Assembly (NCBI GenBank): GCA_029258695.1 | Contig: JARIBR010000198.1 | Coordinates: 1 to 7,471 of the forward strand | DNA from: Quadrisphaera sp. | Lineage (GTDB): Bacteria; Actinomycetota; Actinomycetes; Actinomycetales; Quadrisphaeraceae | Length of the DNA: 7,471 bases | Reading direction: 5' to 3' | In this document: one piece after another, positions 1 to 5,804 of the stretch | How positions within the stretch are numbered: the stretch's first letter is position 1 | How the letters are laid out: each line of letters starts with the position of its first letter | The notes under the pieces: model-generated | Told to the model about the DNA's origin: nothing | The model's database searches: none | Seen by the model: only the letters and a program-made list of their open reading frames with translations | Position numbers and translations under genes: made by a program

Positions 1-1
1 C

Positions 2-478
2 GCCGGGTCCGCCGCCATGGCCACCATCGGGTACGACACCGCCTACTGGCTCGTGGGCGTCTACATGGCCGTCATCGGGGCGGGCGTGGGCATGATGCTG
101 CAGAACCTCGTGCTCGCGGTGCAGAACATCGTCGCCACCACCGACCTGGGGACGGCCAGCTCGTTCATCGCCTTCACCCGCACCCTCGGCGGGTCGATCG
201 GGGTCTCGGCGCTCGGTGCGCTCCTCGGCCACCAGGTCACCGGCTACGTCCAGAGCGGCCTGGCGGCTCTCGGGGTGCCGGCTGGCGGCGCCTCGGGCCT
301 CGCCGGGGGCGGCATCCCGGACCTCTCGGCGCTGCCGGCGCCGGTCGCCGAGGTCGTGCAGGCCGCCTACGGCGACGGCGTGGCCGACATCTTCCTCGTC
401 TCCGCACCTGCCGCCCTCATCGCGCTGGTGCTGGTGCTGTTCATCCAGGAGCGGGCGCTGCGGACGACGAACGACTGA
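2..478 (+). CDS. MFS drug/multidrug exporter, DHA2 (EmrB/QacA-like) family, C-terminal fragment
   Basis: This is the C-terminal part of a proton-driven efflux pump of the major facilitator superfamily; the reading frame is open through the left edge (codons start at base 2), so the true start lies outside. The ATG at 17 is internal. The segment YWLVGVYMAVIGAGVGMM followed by QNLVLAVQN, then the TRTLGGSIGVSALGALLG segment, is typical of the last helices of 14-TM DHA2 exporters. A glycine/alanine-rich extracytoplasmic loop follows, and the last membrane helix (around IFLVSAPAALIALVLVLFI) ends in a short basic/acidic cytoplasmic tail, ERALRTTND. The family exports hydrophobic drugs, antiseptics or secondary metabolites across the inner membrane; the substrate cannot be read from this fragment. 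The gene converges with the minus-strand operon, from which it is separated by 645 bases of repeat-rich DNA. The family call is firm and the specificity unknown. Confidence 0.9.
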   Translation, partial: AGSAAMATIGYDTAYWLVGVYMAVIGAGVGMMLQNLVLAVQNIVATTDLGTASSFIAFTRTLGGSIGVSALGALLGHQVTGYVQSGLAALGVPAGGASGLAGGGIPDLSALPAPVAEVVQAAYGDGVADIFLVSAPAALIALVLVLFIQERALRTTND

Positions 479-499
479 GCCCGGGCCGGCGGGTGGCGC

Positions 500-518
500 G
501 GGGTCCCCGTCGGACCCC
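500..518 (+). terminator. Possible hairpin terminator after the MFS gene
   Basis: Bases 500-506 (GGGGTCC) pair perfectly with 512-518 (GGACCCC) around a 5-base loop, 21 bases after the MFS stop codon. No T-tract follows, so a standard intrinsic terminator is not shown. GC-rich hairpins without U-tracts are common at actinobacterial gene ends, and this one may equally be part of the surrounding repeat family, since it contains a near-copy of the core at 503-512. Confidence 0.35.
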
Positions 519-648
519 TCCGCGCTCGACCGGGGACGGTCCAGCGCGCGCAGCGACGTGCTCCACGCGGTCGTGCGTCTCCGATCGGTCGACATCCGGC
601 TGAGCGGGGAGGCGGTGCGTCCCCGGTCGGCCGGGGAAGGGACCGGTG

Positions 649-710
649 CGGCGCCAGCCCGTCGGCCAGGGAGGCGTGGCGGTGCCAGCCCGTCGAGCGG
701 GGAGCCGGTG
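649..710. repeat. Tandem pair of ~31-bp units
   Basis: GCCAGCCCGTCG occurs at 653-664 and again at 684-695, a period of 31 bases, and similarity continues on both sides (649-679 versus 680-710) with several substitutions. This is a diverged tandem duplication inside the non-coding repeat cluster. Confidence 0.6.
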
Positions 711-729
711 CGCCTTCCGCCGGCGTGTC

Positions 730-787
730 GCGCGCACGAGGTCCCCGGTCGACGAAGGGGCCGCGCGCACGAGGTCCCCGGCCGACG
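730..787. repeat. Direct repeat of 25 bp, 33-bp period
   Basis: Bases 730-754 and 763-787 match at 24 of 25 positions; both begin GCGCGCACGAGGTCCCCGG and differ by T/C at 749/782. The 8 bases between them (AAGGGGCC) are unique. Each copy carries the core repeat of this region. Confidence 0.75.
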
Positions 788-891
788 GGGAACTCACGGC
801 CAGCGCCCCTCCACCACCGCAGTCATCACTGCAGCGGCTTCGCCGGGCACCGACCGTGGCGGCGGCCCGCGACCAGCCACCGCCCGATGAC

Positions 892-1026
892 GTGCGCGCC
901 ACCTCCCACGGTCCGGGGACGCCGCGCCGCCCTTCGACGGGGCTCCTCCATCGGCCGAGTGCGCGCCACCCGCCGACCGGGGACGCGCCACCGCCCTGCG
1001 ACGGCGCTCCTCCAGCGACCGGGGAC
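892..1026. repeat. Diverged ~64-67-bp tandem duplication with a third partial copy
   Basis: Three matching blocks repeat in the same order. GTGCGCGCCACC is at 892-903 and 959-970; CCGGGGAC is at 913-920 and 977-984, and a third time at 1019-1026; CGACGG(G/C)GCTCCTCCA is at 935-950 and 999-1014. The spacing between equivalent blocks is 64 to 67 bases. The third partial copy starts right after the second block set (CGACCGGGGACGCACCACCGCC versus the second copy's GCGCCACCGCC). This looks like an old tandem duplication with drift. Confidence 0.65.
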
Positions 1027-1123
1027 GCACCACCGCCTGGTCCTGGGCGTTCCACGCGGCCACACGTCCCCGGTCGGTGGGCAGCCCCCGCCGGCAGGAG
1101 CCTGAGGTCGCGTCCGGGCGCCA

Positions 1124-1924
1124 TCAGGCCGGCGGACGCAGCGGGACGCGGCGCAGGACCCACCACAGCGCGGCGGCGAGGAGCAGGCCGACGCCGGCGA
1201 CGACGGTGAGTCCTTCCGCTGATCCGTAGCCGGAGCCGGGCCCCGCGACGCCCGGGCTGAGAGCGGCGACGAGCCGGCGCCCGACGAGCCACCCGACGAC
1301 GAGGGCCGCGAGCAGCCCCAGCACGCCGCGCCCACGCCACCGGTACCAGAGCGCGCCGAACAGCGCCCCCGCGAGACCCAGGGCGAAGAACCAGAGGATC
1401 ACCACCAGCGGGTCGAGGTCGGCACCGGCCGAGCCGACGTCCATCGTCAGCGTCGAGGGCGACGCGTCGCGGGCACCGTCCACGGCCACCGCGGGCGCCA
1501 CGGCCCCGGTCACCCCTCGCTGGACGGCTGCTCCTGCCACCGCCACGGCGACGAGCAGCCCCGTGGCGACCGCCGCGAGCGCCGCAGCCGCCAGCAGGAG
1601 CCCGCGCACCGCGGCGCGCCGGGTCATCCCGCCCGCCACCAGCACCGGGACGACGGTGGGCACGGCTCGCGTCCAGGTGAAGAACAACGCCACCCCGACG
1701 AAAACCGACACGCCGGCGGCCACACCTCCGTCACCGTCGATGCTGACGGGGCCGTCCCCCTGCCCGCCGGACAGCGATGCCCACAGGACGCTGACGTTGC
1801 CGAGCACGCTCAGGACGACGAGCACGACGAGCACCCACGGCGCGGCCTGCCAGAGCAGCAGCGATGCCGCCCGCCTCACGGGTCCGCGCCCGGACCACCG
1901 CAGCGGCGCGAGCGAGGTGCTCAC
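1124..1924 (-). CDS. ABC-transporter-type membrane permease, partner of the adjacent ATPase
   Basis: This 266-residue protein is very hydrophobic, with about six predicted membrane helices near residues 27-49, 70-96, 105-134, 171-192, 199-221 and 238-257. The N-terminal tail is short and basic, and there is no signal peptide or enzymatic motif. No named permease domain can be recognised by eye, so the assignment rests on topology and context. It begins with GTG at 1924, whose bases overlap the stop of the upstream ABC ATPase (GTGA, 1921-1924), and GGAG lies about 8 bases upstream, which supports translational coupling. ATPase and permease would form a homodimeric or heterodimeric exporter-like complex in the cytoplasmic membrane, of the kind regulated by YtrA-type GntR repressors. 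It is the last gene of a three-gene operon and converges on the repeat cluster. Substrate unknown. Confidence 0.75.
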   Translation of the reverse strand: MSTSLAPLRWSGRGPVRRAASLLLWQAAPWVLVVLVVLSVLGNVSVLWASLSGGQGDGPVSIDGDGGVAAGVSVFVGVALFFTWTRAVPTVVPVLVAGGMTRRAAVRGLLLAAAALAAVATGLLVAVAVAGAAVQRGVTGAVAPAVAVDGARDASPSTLTMDVGSAGADLDPLVVILWFFALGLAGALFGALWYRWRGRGVLGLLAALVVGWLVGRRLVAALSPGVAGPGSGYGSAEGLTVVAGVGLLLAAALWWVLRRVPLRPPA

Positions 1925-2853
1925 CGTCGCGCTCCGCTGCTCGCGGTGGGCCGCCGTCCCGAGGGATCAGACGTCAGGTGCACCAGGGCGTCCTGCAGCG
2001 ACGGCGACGCGGCGTCCAGACCGGCCAGCGCCGCGGCCCGGCGTGCGTGGCCGGCCGGGTCGAGCACCACCACCTCGGCGGTGCCACCCAGGCGTCGCTC
2101 GGCGACGACCTGGCACCCGACGGCAAACCCCTCGACCGCCGGTGCCGGCCCGCTGACGGCCAGCACCCGCGAGCACGCGGACTCGACGTCCTCGTGGAGC
2201 AGCACCGAGCCGCCGGCCAGGACGGTGACGTGGTCCAGCAGCGGCGCCACCTCGTCGACGAGGTGGGTCGCGACGACCACGGTGCGCGGGTGGTCAGCCT
2301 GCTGGCGGGCCAGCTCGGTGGCGAAGGCGGCGCGGGACGCGGCGTCCAGGCCGAGCGTCACCTCGTCCAGCAGCGTCAGCGGCGCGCGGGCGGCCAGTCC
2401 GAGGACGATGCCCAGCGCCGAACGCTGCCCGCGGGAGAGCCGGTCGACGAAGGAGCGGAGGGGCAGACCGAGCACGTCCACGAGGTGGGCCGCCGCGGCG
2501 GGGCTGAAGCCGGGCCGCAGGGCGGCGGCGGTGCGCAGGACGTCGCGCACGCGGTCAGCGGTCACCACGTCGCCGCCCTCCCGGACCAGGCAGGTGCGCG
2601 CCAGGGTGTCGGCGTCCTCGAAGGGGTCCATCCCGTCGACGCGCACCACGCCGCTGCTCGGGCGACGAAAGCCCGCCGCGAGGGCCAGCAGCGTCGACTT
2701 GCCGGAGCCGTTGGGCCCGAGCAGCCCGTGGACGGCGCCGGGCGACCACGCCAGGTCCACGCCGTCGAGGGCCGGAGCGCCCCGCCGCCGGTAGCGCACG
2801 CCGACCCCTGTGAGGTCGACGCCTGCGCCCGCGCTCTCGCCCTCCCCGGTCAC
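1921..2853 (-). CDS. ABC transporter ATP-binding protein (YtrB-like)
   Basis: This 310-residue nucleotide-binding subunit powers a membrane transporter. Visible motifs are Walker A GPNGSGKST (46-54), signature LSRGQ (139-143), Walker B LLDE (161-164) with D-loop GLD (168-170), and the switch histidine in THLVDEV (His197). The proline normal after the Walker B glutamate is Val (LLDEVTLGLD), and the signature has Arg in place of the first Gly. The ATP-contacting residues themselves are intact. Roughly 100 residues follow the core, an Ala/Val-rich C-terminal part with no motif I recognise. The start is GTG at 2853, overlapping the stop of the GntR gene (GTGA, 2850-2853); no strong ribosome site precedes it, consistent with coupling. 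Its own stop overlaps the permease start in the same way. With the neighbours it forms a gntR-ATPase-permease operon resembling YtrA-controlled systems. Confidence 0.92.
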   Translation of the reverse strand: MTGEGESAGAGVDLTGVGVRYRRRGAPALDGVDLAWSPGAVHGLLGPNGSGKSTLLALAAGFRRPSSGVVRVDGMDPFEDADTLARTCLVREGGDVVTADRVRDVLRTAAALRPGFSPAAAAHLVDVLGLPLRSFVDRLSRGQRSALGIVLGLAARAPLTLLDEVTLGLDAASRAAFATELARQQADHPRTVVVATHLVDEVAPLLDHVTVLAGGSVLLHEDVESACSRVLAVSGPAPAVEGFAVGCQVVAERRLGGTAEVVVLDPAGHARRAAALAGLDAASPSLQDALVHLTSDPSGRRPTASSGARR

Positions 2854-3332
2854 GGCGACACCACGTCCTCGAGCAGCGCCCCCGCCGTCGGCTGCTCCAC
2901 CGCCGACGACGCCGCCGGCCGGGGCGCCTCGCCACGGGGCGCCGTCGGGGACACGGCGCGGGCCTCGACGTGGCGACGCACGTGGTCGAGCAGCTCGTCG
3001 CCGTCGATGCCCAGCAGGTCGGCCTCGGCCAGCGCCGGGTCGAGCACCTCGGGTCCGTAAGCGCGGGCCCGCTCCGCCCGGAGGCGCTCGCGGGCTCCCT
3101 CGCGCACGAAGACCCCGATGCCCCGGCGCTTCTCCGCGGTGCCCTCGTCCACGAGCTCGCCGAGCGCCCGAGCGGCGGTCGCCGGGTTGATGCCCAGCTG
3201 GACGGCGTACTGGGTGGTCGACGTCAGGCGGTCACCGGGTCGCAGGCGCCCGCGCAGGACGTCGTCGCGCACCTGGTCCGCGATCCGCGCGTACAGCGGG
3301 CCGGGTCCGTCGAGCAGGTCGTCGAGCGCCAT
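2850..3332 (-). CDS. GntR-family (YtrA-like) transcriptional repressor
   Basis: This 160-residue DNA-binding regulator heads the ABC operon. Residues 12-76 form a GntR winged helix-turn-helix: PLYARIADQVRDDVLRGRL, then RPGDRL, a recognition segment around LGINPATAARALGELVDEG, and the wing EKRRGIGVFV. The INPATAA and RRGIG(V/M)FV features are typical of the short YtrA subfamily, whose members lack a large effector domain and usually repress linked ABC-exporter genes. Residues 77-126 match the helical dimerisation tail of that subfamily. The last 34 residues (127-160) are Pro/Ala/Ser-rich and an unusual extension. ATG at 3332 is well supported by AAGGAGG five bases upstream. A palindrome at 3355-3369 is the likely operator, suggesting autoregulation. 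The inducer is unknown; cell-wall-active compounds induce some relatives. Confidence 0.9.
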   Translation of the reverse strand: MALDDLLDGPGPLYARIADQVRDDVLRGRLRPGDRLTSTTQYAVQLGINPATAARALGELVDEGTAEKRRGIGVFVREGARERLRAERARAYGPEVLDPALAEADLLGIDGDELLDHVRRHVEARAVSPTAPRGEAPRPAASSAVEQPTAGALLEDVVSP

Positions 3333-3340
3333 CGCGCCCT

Positions 3341-3344
3341 CCTT
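3341..3344 (-). promoter_or_regulatory. Strong Shine-Dalgarno of the gntR gene
   Basis: On the minus strand AAGGAGG lies five bases before the ATG at 3332, spanning about 3338-3344. It is the best ribosome-binding site in the window and fixes the start of the GntR protein. Confidence 0.7.
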
Positions 3345-3354
3345 GGTTCTTGGG

Positions 3355-3369
3355 TGGACCAGTGGACCA
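3355..3369 (-). promoter_or_regulatory. Putative operator/promoter for the gntR-ABC operon
   Basis: The minus strand reads TGGTCCACTGGTCCA, a perfect dyad of the form TGGNCCANTGGNCCA, placed 22 bases upstream of the repressor ATG in a 60-base gap after dinB. A possible -10 hexamer, TATGGT, occupies 3366-3371 and overlaps the dyad's first half; no good -35 is visible. A repressor bound here would block RNA polymerase, which fits autorepression by the GntR protein. The site and its use are inferred from symmetry and position only. Confidence 0.5.
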
Positions 3370-3392
3370 TAGGAGCGACGGGGTCGGCGAGC

Positions 3393-4874
3393 TCATCCTG
3401 GGTGCGCTGGGTCCCACGTCGGAGGGCCACCCGCCGCGAGGGCCGCGTCGTCCACCCGGAAGGACCGGACCGGCCCGACCAGGGTGTGCGGGCCCTCGAA
3501 GCGCACCGTGACCCAGCCGGCACCCGACCCCTGGACCCACCCGGGCCCCAGATCGGCGTGGACGACGTCCGCGCCGGGGCGCCACACCTGTGCCGGGGGC
3601 AGCGGGCCGTAGGGCGCCGGGGACGTCAGCGCGCCGGGCTCCTCCTCGAGCCCGGCATCCTCGGCGACATGGGCCTGGTCGACCCCGTGAGCCTCCTCGG
3701 TGCCCTCAGCGTCGTCCGGGTCGGCCTGCTCGGGCGTGAGGGCGTGCTCCAGGGCTGCGAGGAGGTCCTGCTGGGCATAGGAGGTCAACCCGCTCACCCC
3801 CACGCCGAGCAGCCGCAGCCCGTCGCTCACGTCCACCCCGGCGAGGAGCGTGGAGGCCGCCGCGGCGATGGTGCCCGCGTCGTCCACCGGGTGCGCCGTC
3901 GTGGAGGAGCGCGACAGGATCGAGAAGTCGTGGCGGCGCGCCTTCAGCGTCACGGTGCGGCCGCTGATCCCGTCACGCTGCAGGCGGTCGGCGACGCGCC
4001 GCGAGAGCCGCACCACCTGGGCGCCGAGGAGGGTGCGGTCGGTGAGGTCGACCGGGAACGTCTCCTCGGCGGACACCGACTTGGACTCCCGGTGGGCCAC
4101 CACGGCTCGTGGGTCGAGGCCGCGCGAGTGCGCGTGCAGCGACGTGCCGTGCGCCTGCCCGACGAGGCTCACCACCTCCACCAGCTCGGCGGCGGCGACG
4201 GCCCCGACGGTGGTGTAGCCGTGACGCACCAGCCGCTCCTCGGTGACCGGCCCCACCCCCGGCAGCCGGCGCACGGGCATGGGCGCGAGGAGCTCGGCCT
4301 CGGTGCCGGGCGCCACCACGCGCAGCCCGTCCGGCTTGTCGAGGTCCGAGGCGATCTTCGCGACGAGCTTCGACGTGCCGAGGCCCACGGACACCGTGAG
4401 CCCGGTGGTCCGGAGCACCCGGTCACGGAACTCATCGGCGAGCGCCCTGACCGTGGCCACGGCGGCGTCGGGGGAGGCGCCGTCGGTCAGCCCTGCCATG
4501 CGCGGCGCGGCGGCGAGGTCGACGTAGGCCTCGTCGAGGCTCAGGGGCTCGACGACGGGGGACAGCTCCGCGACCAGCGCCATGACCTGGGCGGACGCGG
4601 TGCGGTACGCCTCGAAACGTCCGGAGAGGTAGGCGGCGTTCGGGGCGCGGCGACGGGCCATGGCGGTGGGCATCGCTGAGCCCACCCCGAAGACCCGGGC
4701 CTCGTAGCTGGCGGTGGCGACCACCCCGCGCCACCCCGTGCCGCCGACGACCACGGGCTTGCCGCGCAGGGAGGGCTTGTCGCGCTGCTCGACGGCGGCG
4801 AAGAAGGCGTCGAGGTCGAGGTGCATCACCGTCGGGGCGCTGCGCATCCCCCTCGAGGCCGGCCCGTCCACCAC
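3393..4874 (-). CDS. dinB: DNA polymerase IV (Y-family translesion polymerase)
   Basis: An error-prone Y-family polymerase that extends past damaged template bases. Catalytic carboxylates are seen in HLDLDAFFAAVEQ (Asp20, Asp22; steric-gate Phe near 25) and LSLDEAYVDL (Asp114, Glu115). Thumb helix-hairpin-helix LPGVGPVTEERL lies at 204-215, and the little-finger domain spans roughly 265-365. QQDLL (368-372) resembles a sliding-clamp-binding pentapeptide. At 493 residues it is about 100 longer than usual: an acidic linker (381-414) is followed by a small domain around VHADLGPGWVQGSGAGWVTVRFEG (437-461) ending in VRSFRVDD, a C-terminal extension I recall from other actinobacterial DinB proteins. 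The start is uncertain: GTG at 4874 (or 4871) has no ribosome site, while ATG at 4847 gives MRSAPTVMHLDLDAFF, which matches the family N-terminus and has GAGGGGG directly before it. All catalytic residues are retained, so it should be active. Confidence 0.95.
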   Translation of the reverse strand: MVDGPASRGMRSAPTVMHLDLDAFFAAVEQRDKPSLRGKPVVVGGTGWRGVVATASYEARVFGVGSAMPTAMARRRAPNAAYLSGRFEAYRTASAQVMALVAELSPVVEPLSLDEAYVDLAAAPRMAGLTDGASPDAAVATVRALADEFRDRVLRTTGLTVSVGLGTSKLVAKIASDLDKPDGLRVVAPGTEAELLAPMPVRRLPGVGPVTEERLVRHGYTTVGAVAAAELVEVVSLVGQAHGTSLHAHSRGLDPRAVVAHRESKSVSAEETFPVDLTDRTLLGAQVVRLSRRVADRLQRDGISGRTVTLKARRHDFSILSRSSTTAHPVDDAGTIAAAASTLLAGVDVSDGLRLLGVGVSGLTSYAQQDLLAALEHALTPEQADPDDAEGTEEAHGVDQAHVAEDAGLEEEPGALTSPAPYGPLPPAQVWRPGADVVHADLGPGWVQGSGAGWVTVRFEGPHTLVGPVRSFRVDDAALAAGGPPTWDPAHPG

Positions 4875-4914
4875 GTGACCAGTGTGGGCCGAGCCCCTGA
4901 CACCGTGCCCCCCC

Positions 4915-4934
4915 GCACTGGTGCGGCAAAGTGC
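4915..4934 (+). repeat. GCACT...AGTGC dyad, copy A (divergent)
   Basis: The 20-mer GCACTGGTGCGGCAAAGTGC has the same ends and length as the other dyads of the family and is followed by CTGT. Its interior differs and forms an alternative perfect 6-bp palindrome, CCGCAC-TG-GTGCGG, at 4913-4926. It lies 40 bases upstream of the outermost dinB start, in that gene's leader or promoter region. Confidence 0.6.
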
Positions 4935-4953
4935 TGTCTCGGTGCGTCCATCC

Positions 4954-5025
4954 CCCGCACTTCCCCGGACAAGCGCTGGGACGCGGTGGCCGCGACCCGC
5001 ACTTCCCCGGACAAGTGCTGGGACG
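4954..5025 (+). repeat. Two near-identical GCACTTCCCCGGACAAGTGC dyads, copies B and C
   Basis: Bases 4954-4983 and 4996-5025 match at 29 of 30 positions with a 42-base period. Copy C (4999-5018) is a clean dyad, GCACTT/AAGTGC with an 8-base loop. Copy B (4957-4976) ends AAGCGC, so one stem pair is broken. Both are preceded by CCC and followed by CTGGGACG. They lie between the methyltransferase-like gene's stop and the dinB start on the minus strand. Confidence 0.8.
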
Positions 5026-5059
5026 GGAGGTGCCGGGTGCCCGGGGGCGGAGGCGGGGG

Positions 5060-5722
5060 TCAGCCGCGACGGGCCACCACGGCGTAGAGCGGGTCGCCGC
5101 GATAGGTGCCGCCACGCTCACGCCCGGGCGGGGTGCGCAGCGAGACGTCCGGCTCGGTGAACCCCCCGGCGCGGCGCACGTACTCCGCGACGATGGCGCA
5201 GCGCCCGTCGTCGTCGGTGGCGAGCCACCCGTGGACCGCCTTGGTGGGGAAGCACCGGTTGGAGAACGTCAGCACCACCGGCGCGCCGGGGCGCAGGACG
5301 CGGGCCGCCTCGGCGAGCACCTCGACCGGGCGCACGAGGTAGTCGACCGAGACGCAGCACAGCACGGCGTCCACGCTGGCGTCGTCGAAGGGCAGGACGG
5401 GGTCGGCGTTGAGGTCGTGGACCACCGCCCGGGTCGCCATGGCGTTGGCCGCCAGCTCCGAGCCGTTCATCCCCAGCACCACCAGCTCGTCCGGGGCGGA
5501 GCGCAGGTGCGAGACCCATGAGGACATGAGGTCGAGCACCACCCGGGGGTGCCCGAGGTCCGGCCCCGAGCCGTCGACGCCCAGCTCGGCGTAGAGCGCG
5601 CCGACGGCCTCCACCGCGCCCTCGTCGATGTGGGTGACCAGGCGCGGTGGACCGTAGAACCGGGTGTCGGGGCTCTCGTCGTCGCGGCGGAAGAACCCGG
5701 GGGGGAACGGCTGCGTGCTCAC
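5060..5722 (-). CDS. Atypical SAM-dependent methyltransferase-like protein
   Basis: A 220-residue cytosolic protein with a class I methyltransferase layout but an unusual first motif. Where the glycine-rich VLDxGxGxG loop is expected it has VVLDLMSSWVSHL (61-73). This is followed by VVLGMNGSELAAN (81-93), then VVHDLNADPVLPFDDASVDAVLCC (100-123) in the position of the acidic and post-acidic motifs, and RVLRPGAPVVLTFSNRCF (141-158). An N-terminal FYGPPRLVTHID block (22-33) precedes the fold. This DLMSSWVSHL form recurs, as far as I recall, in a conserved family annotated as methyltransferase type 11 in cyanobacteria and actinobacteria; the substrate is unknown. I chose GTG at 5722 because the N-terminus FPPGFFRRDDESPD begins there; a longer frame to ATG 5839 would read through palindromic repeats as a Cys-rich peptide. 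Only a weak GGTGGG precedes the GTG. The gene is bracketed by dyad repeats. Confidence 0.75.
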   Translation of the reverse strand: MSTQPFPPGFFRRDDESPDTRFYGPPRLVTHIDEGAVEAVGALYAELGVDGSGPDLGHPRVVLDLMSSWVSHLRSAPDELVVLGMNGSELAANAMATRAVVHDLNADPVLPFDDASVDAVLCCVSVDYLVRPVEVLAEAARVLRPGAPVVLTFSNRCFPTKAVHGWLATDDDGRCAIVAEYVRRAGGFTEPDVSLRTPPGRERGGTYRGDPLYAVVARRG

Positions 5723-5764
5723 CCCACCAGGGTGCCGGTCGCCGCCCCACCCCGCCCTCCGACC

Positions 5765-5784
5765 GCACTTTGTCGGACAAGTGC
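5765..5784 (+). repeat. GCACTTTGTCGGACAAGTGC dyad, copy D
   Basis: This 20-mer has the family's 6-bp arms (GCACTT/AAGTGC), is preceded by CCG-type bases (GACC) and followed by CTGGACG, as in copies B and C. Its right half GGACAAGTGC is identical to theirs. It lies about 43 bases upstream of the methyltransferase-like gene's chosen start. Confidence 0.75.
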
Positions 5785-5804
5785 TGGACGATGACCGCAC
5801 CGGA

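Larger units (their letters stand above)
503..1076. repeat. Cluster of GTCCCCGGTCG repeats in both orientations (non-coding)
   Basis: This fills the 645-base gap between the convergent MFS and permease genes. Six exact copies of an 11-mer were found: GTCCCCGGTCG at 619-629, 741-751 and 1066-1076, and its reverse complement CGACCGGGGAC at 527-537, 974-984 and 1016-1026. Near copies lie at 503-512 (one base missing), 774-784 (one mismatch) and 910-920 (two mismatches, reverse). In several copies the match extends upstream in the oriented unit to GGCGGTG, a spacer, then GCGTCCCCGGTCG. Two copies sit in local hairpins: 620-637 (7-bp stem, TCCCCGG/CCGGGGA) and 775-791 (6-bp stem, TCCCCG/CGGGGA). 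The long open frames here on both strands give low-complexity Arg/Pro/Gly/Ala peptides, so I treat the stretch as non-coding. Function unknown. Confidence 0.8.

Noticed and set aside
503..1076. CRISPR array in the repeat-rich spacer
   Set aside because: Repeats are short (11 bp core), occur in both orientations, and spacing is irregular (tens to over 200 bases), with no cas genes nearby.
441..1340. Long open frames across the spacer at 441-1340 (minus), 646-1209 (plus) and others
   Set aside because: They give Arg/Pro/Gly/Ala-rich peptides built from the DNA repeats, overlap one another in several frames, run into the permease gene and show no domain. They are expected by chance in very GC-rich DNA.
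2970..4679. 569-residue plus-strand open frame opposite dinB and gntR
   Set aside because: It is antisense to two well-supported genes, has a His/Arg/Gly-rich shadow composition and matches no family.
4954..5025. Insertion-sequence ends or att sites flanking the methyltransferase-like gene
   Set aside because: No transposase, integrase or target-site duplication is visible, and the flanking copies are mostly in the same orientation rather than inverted as IS ends would be.
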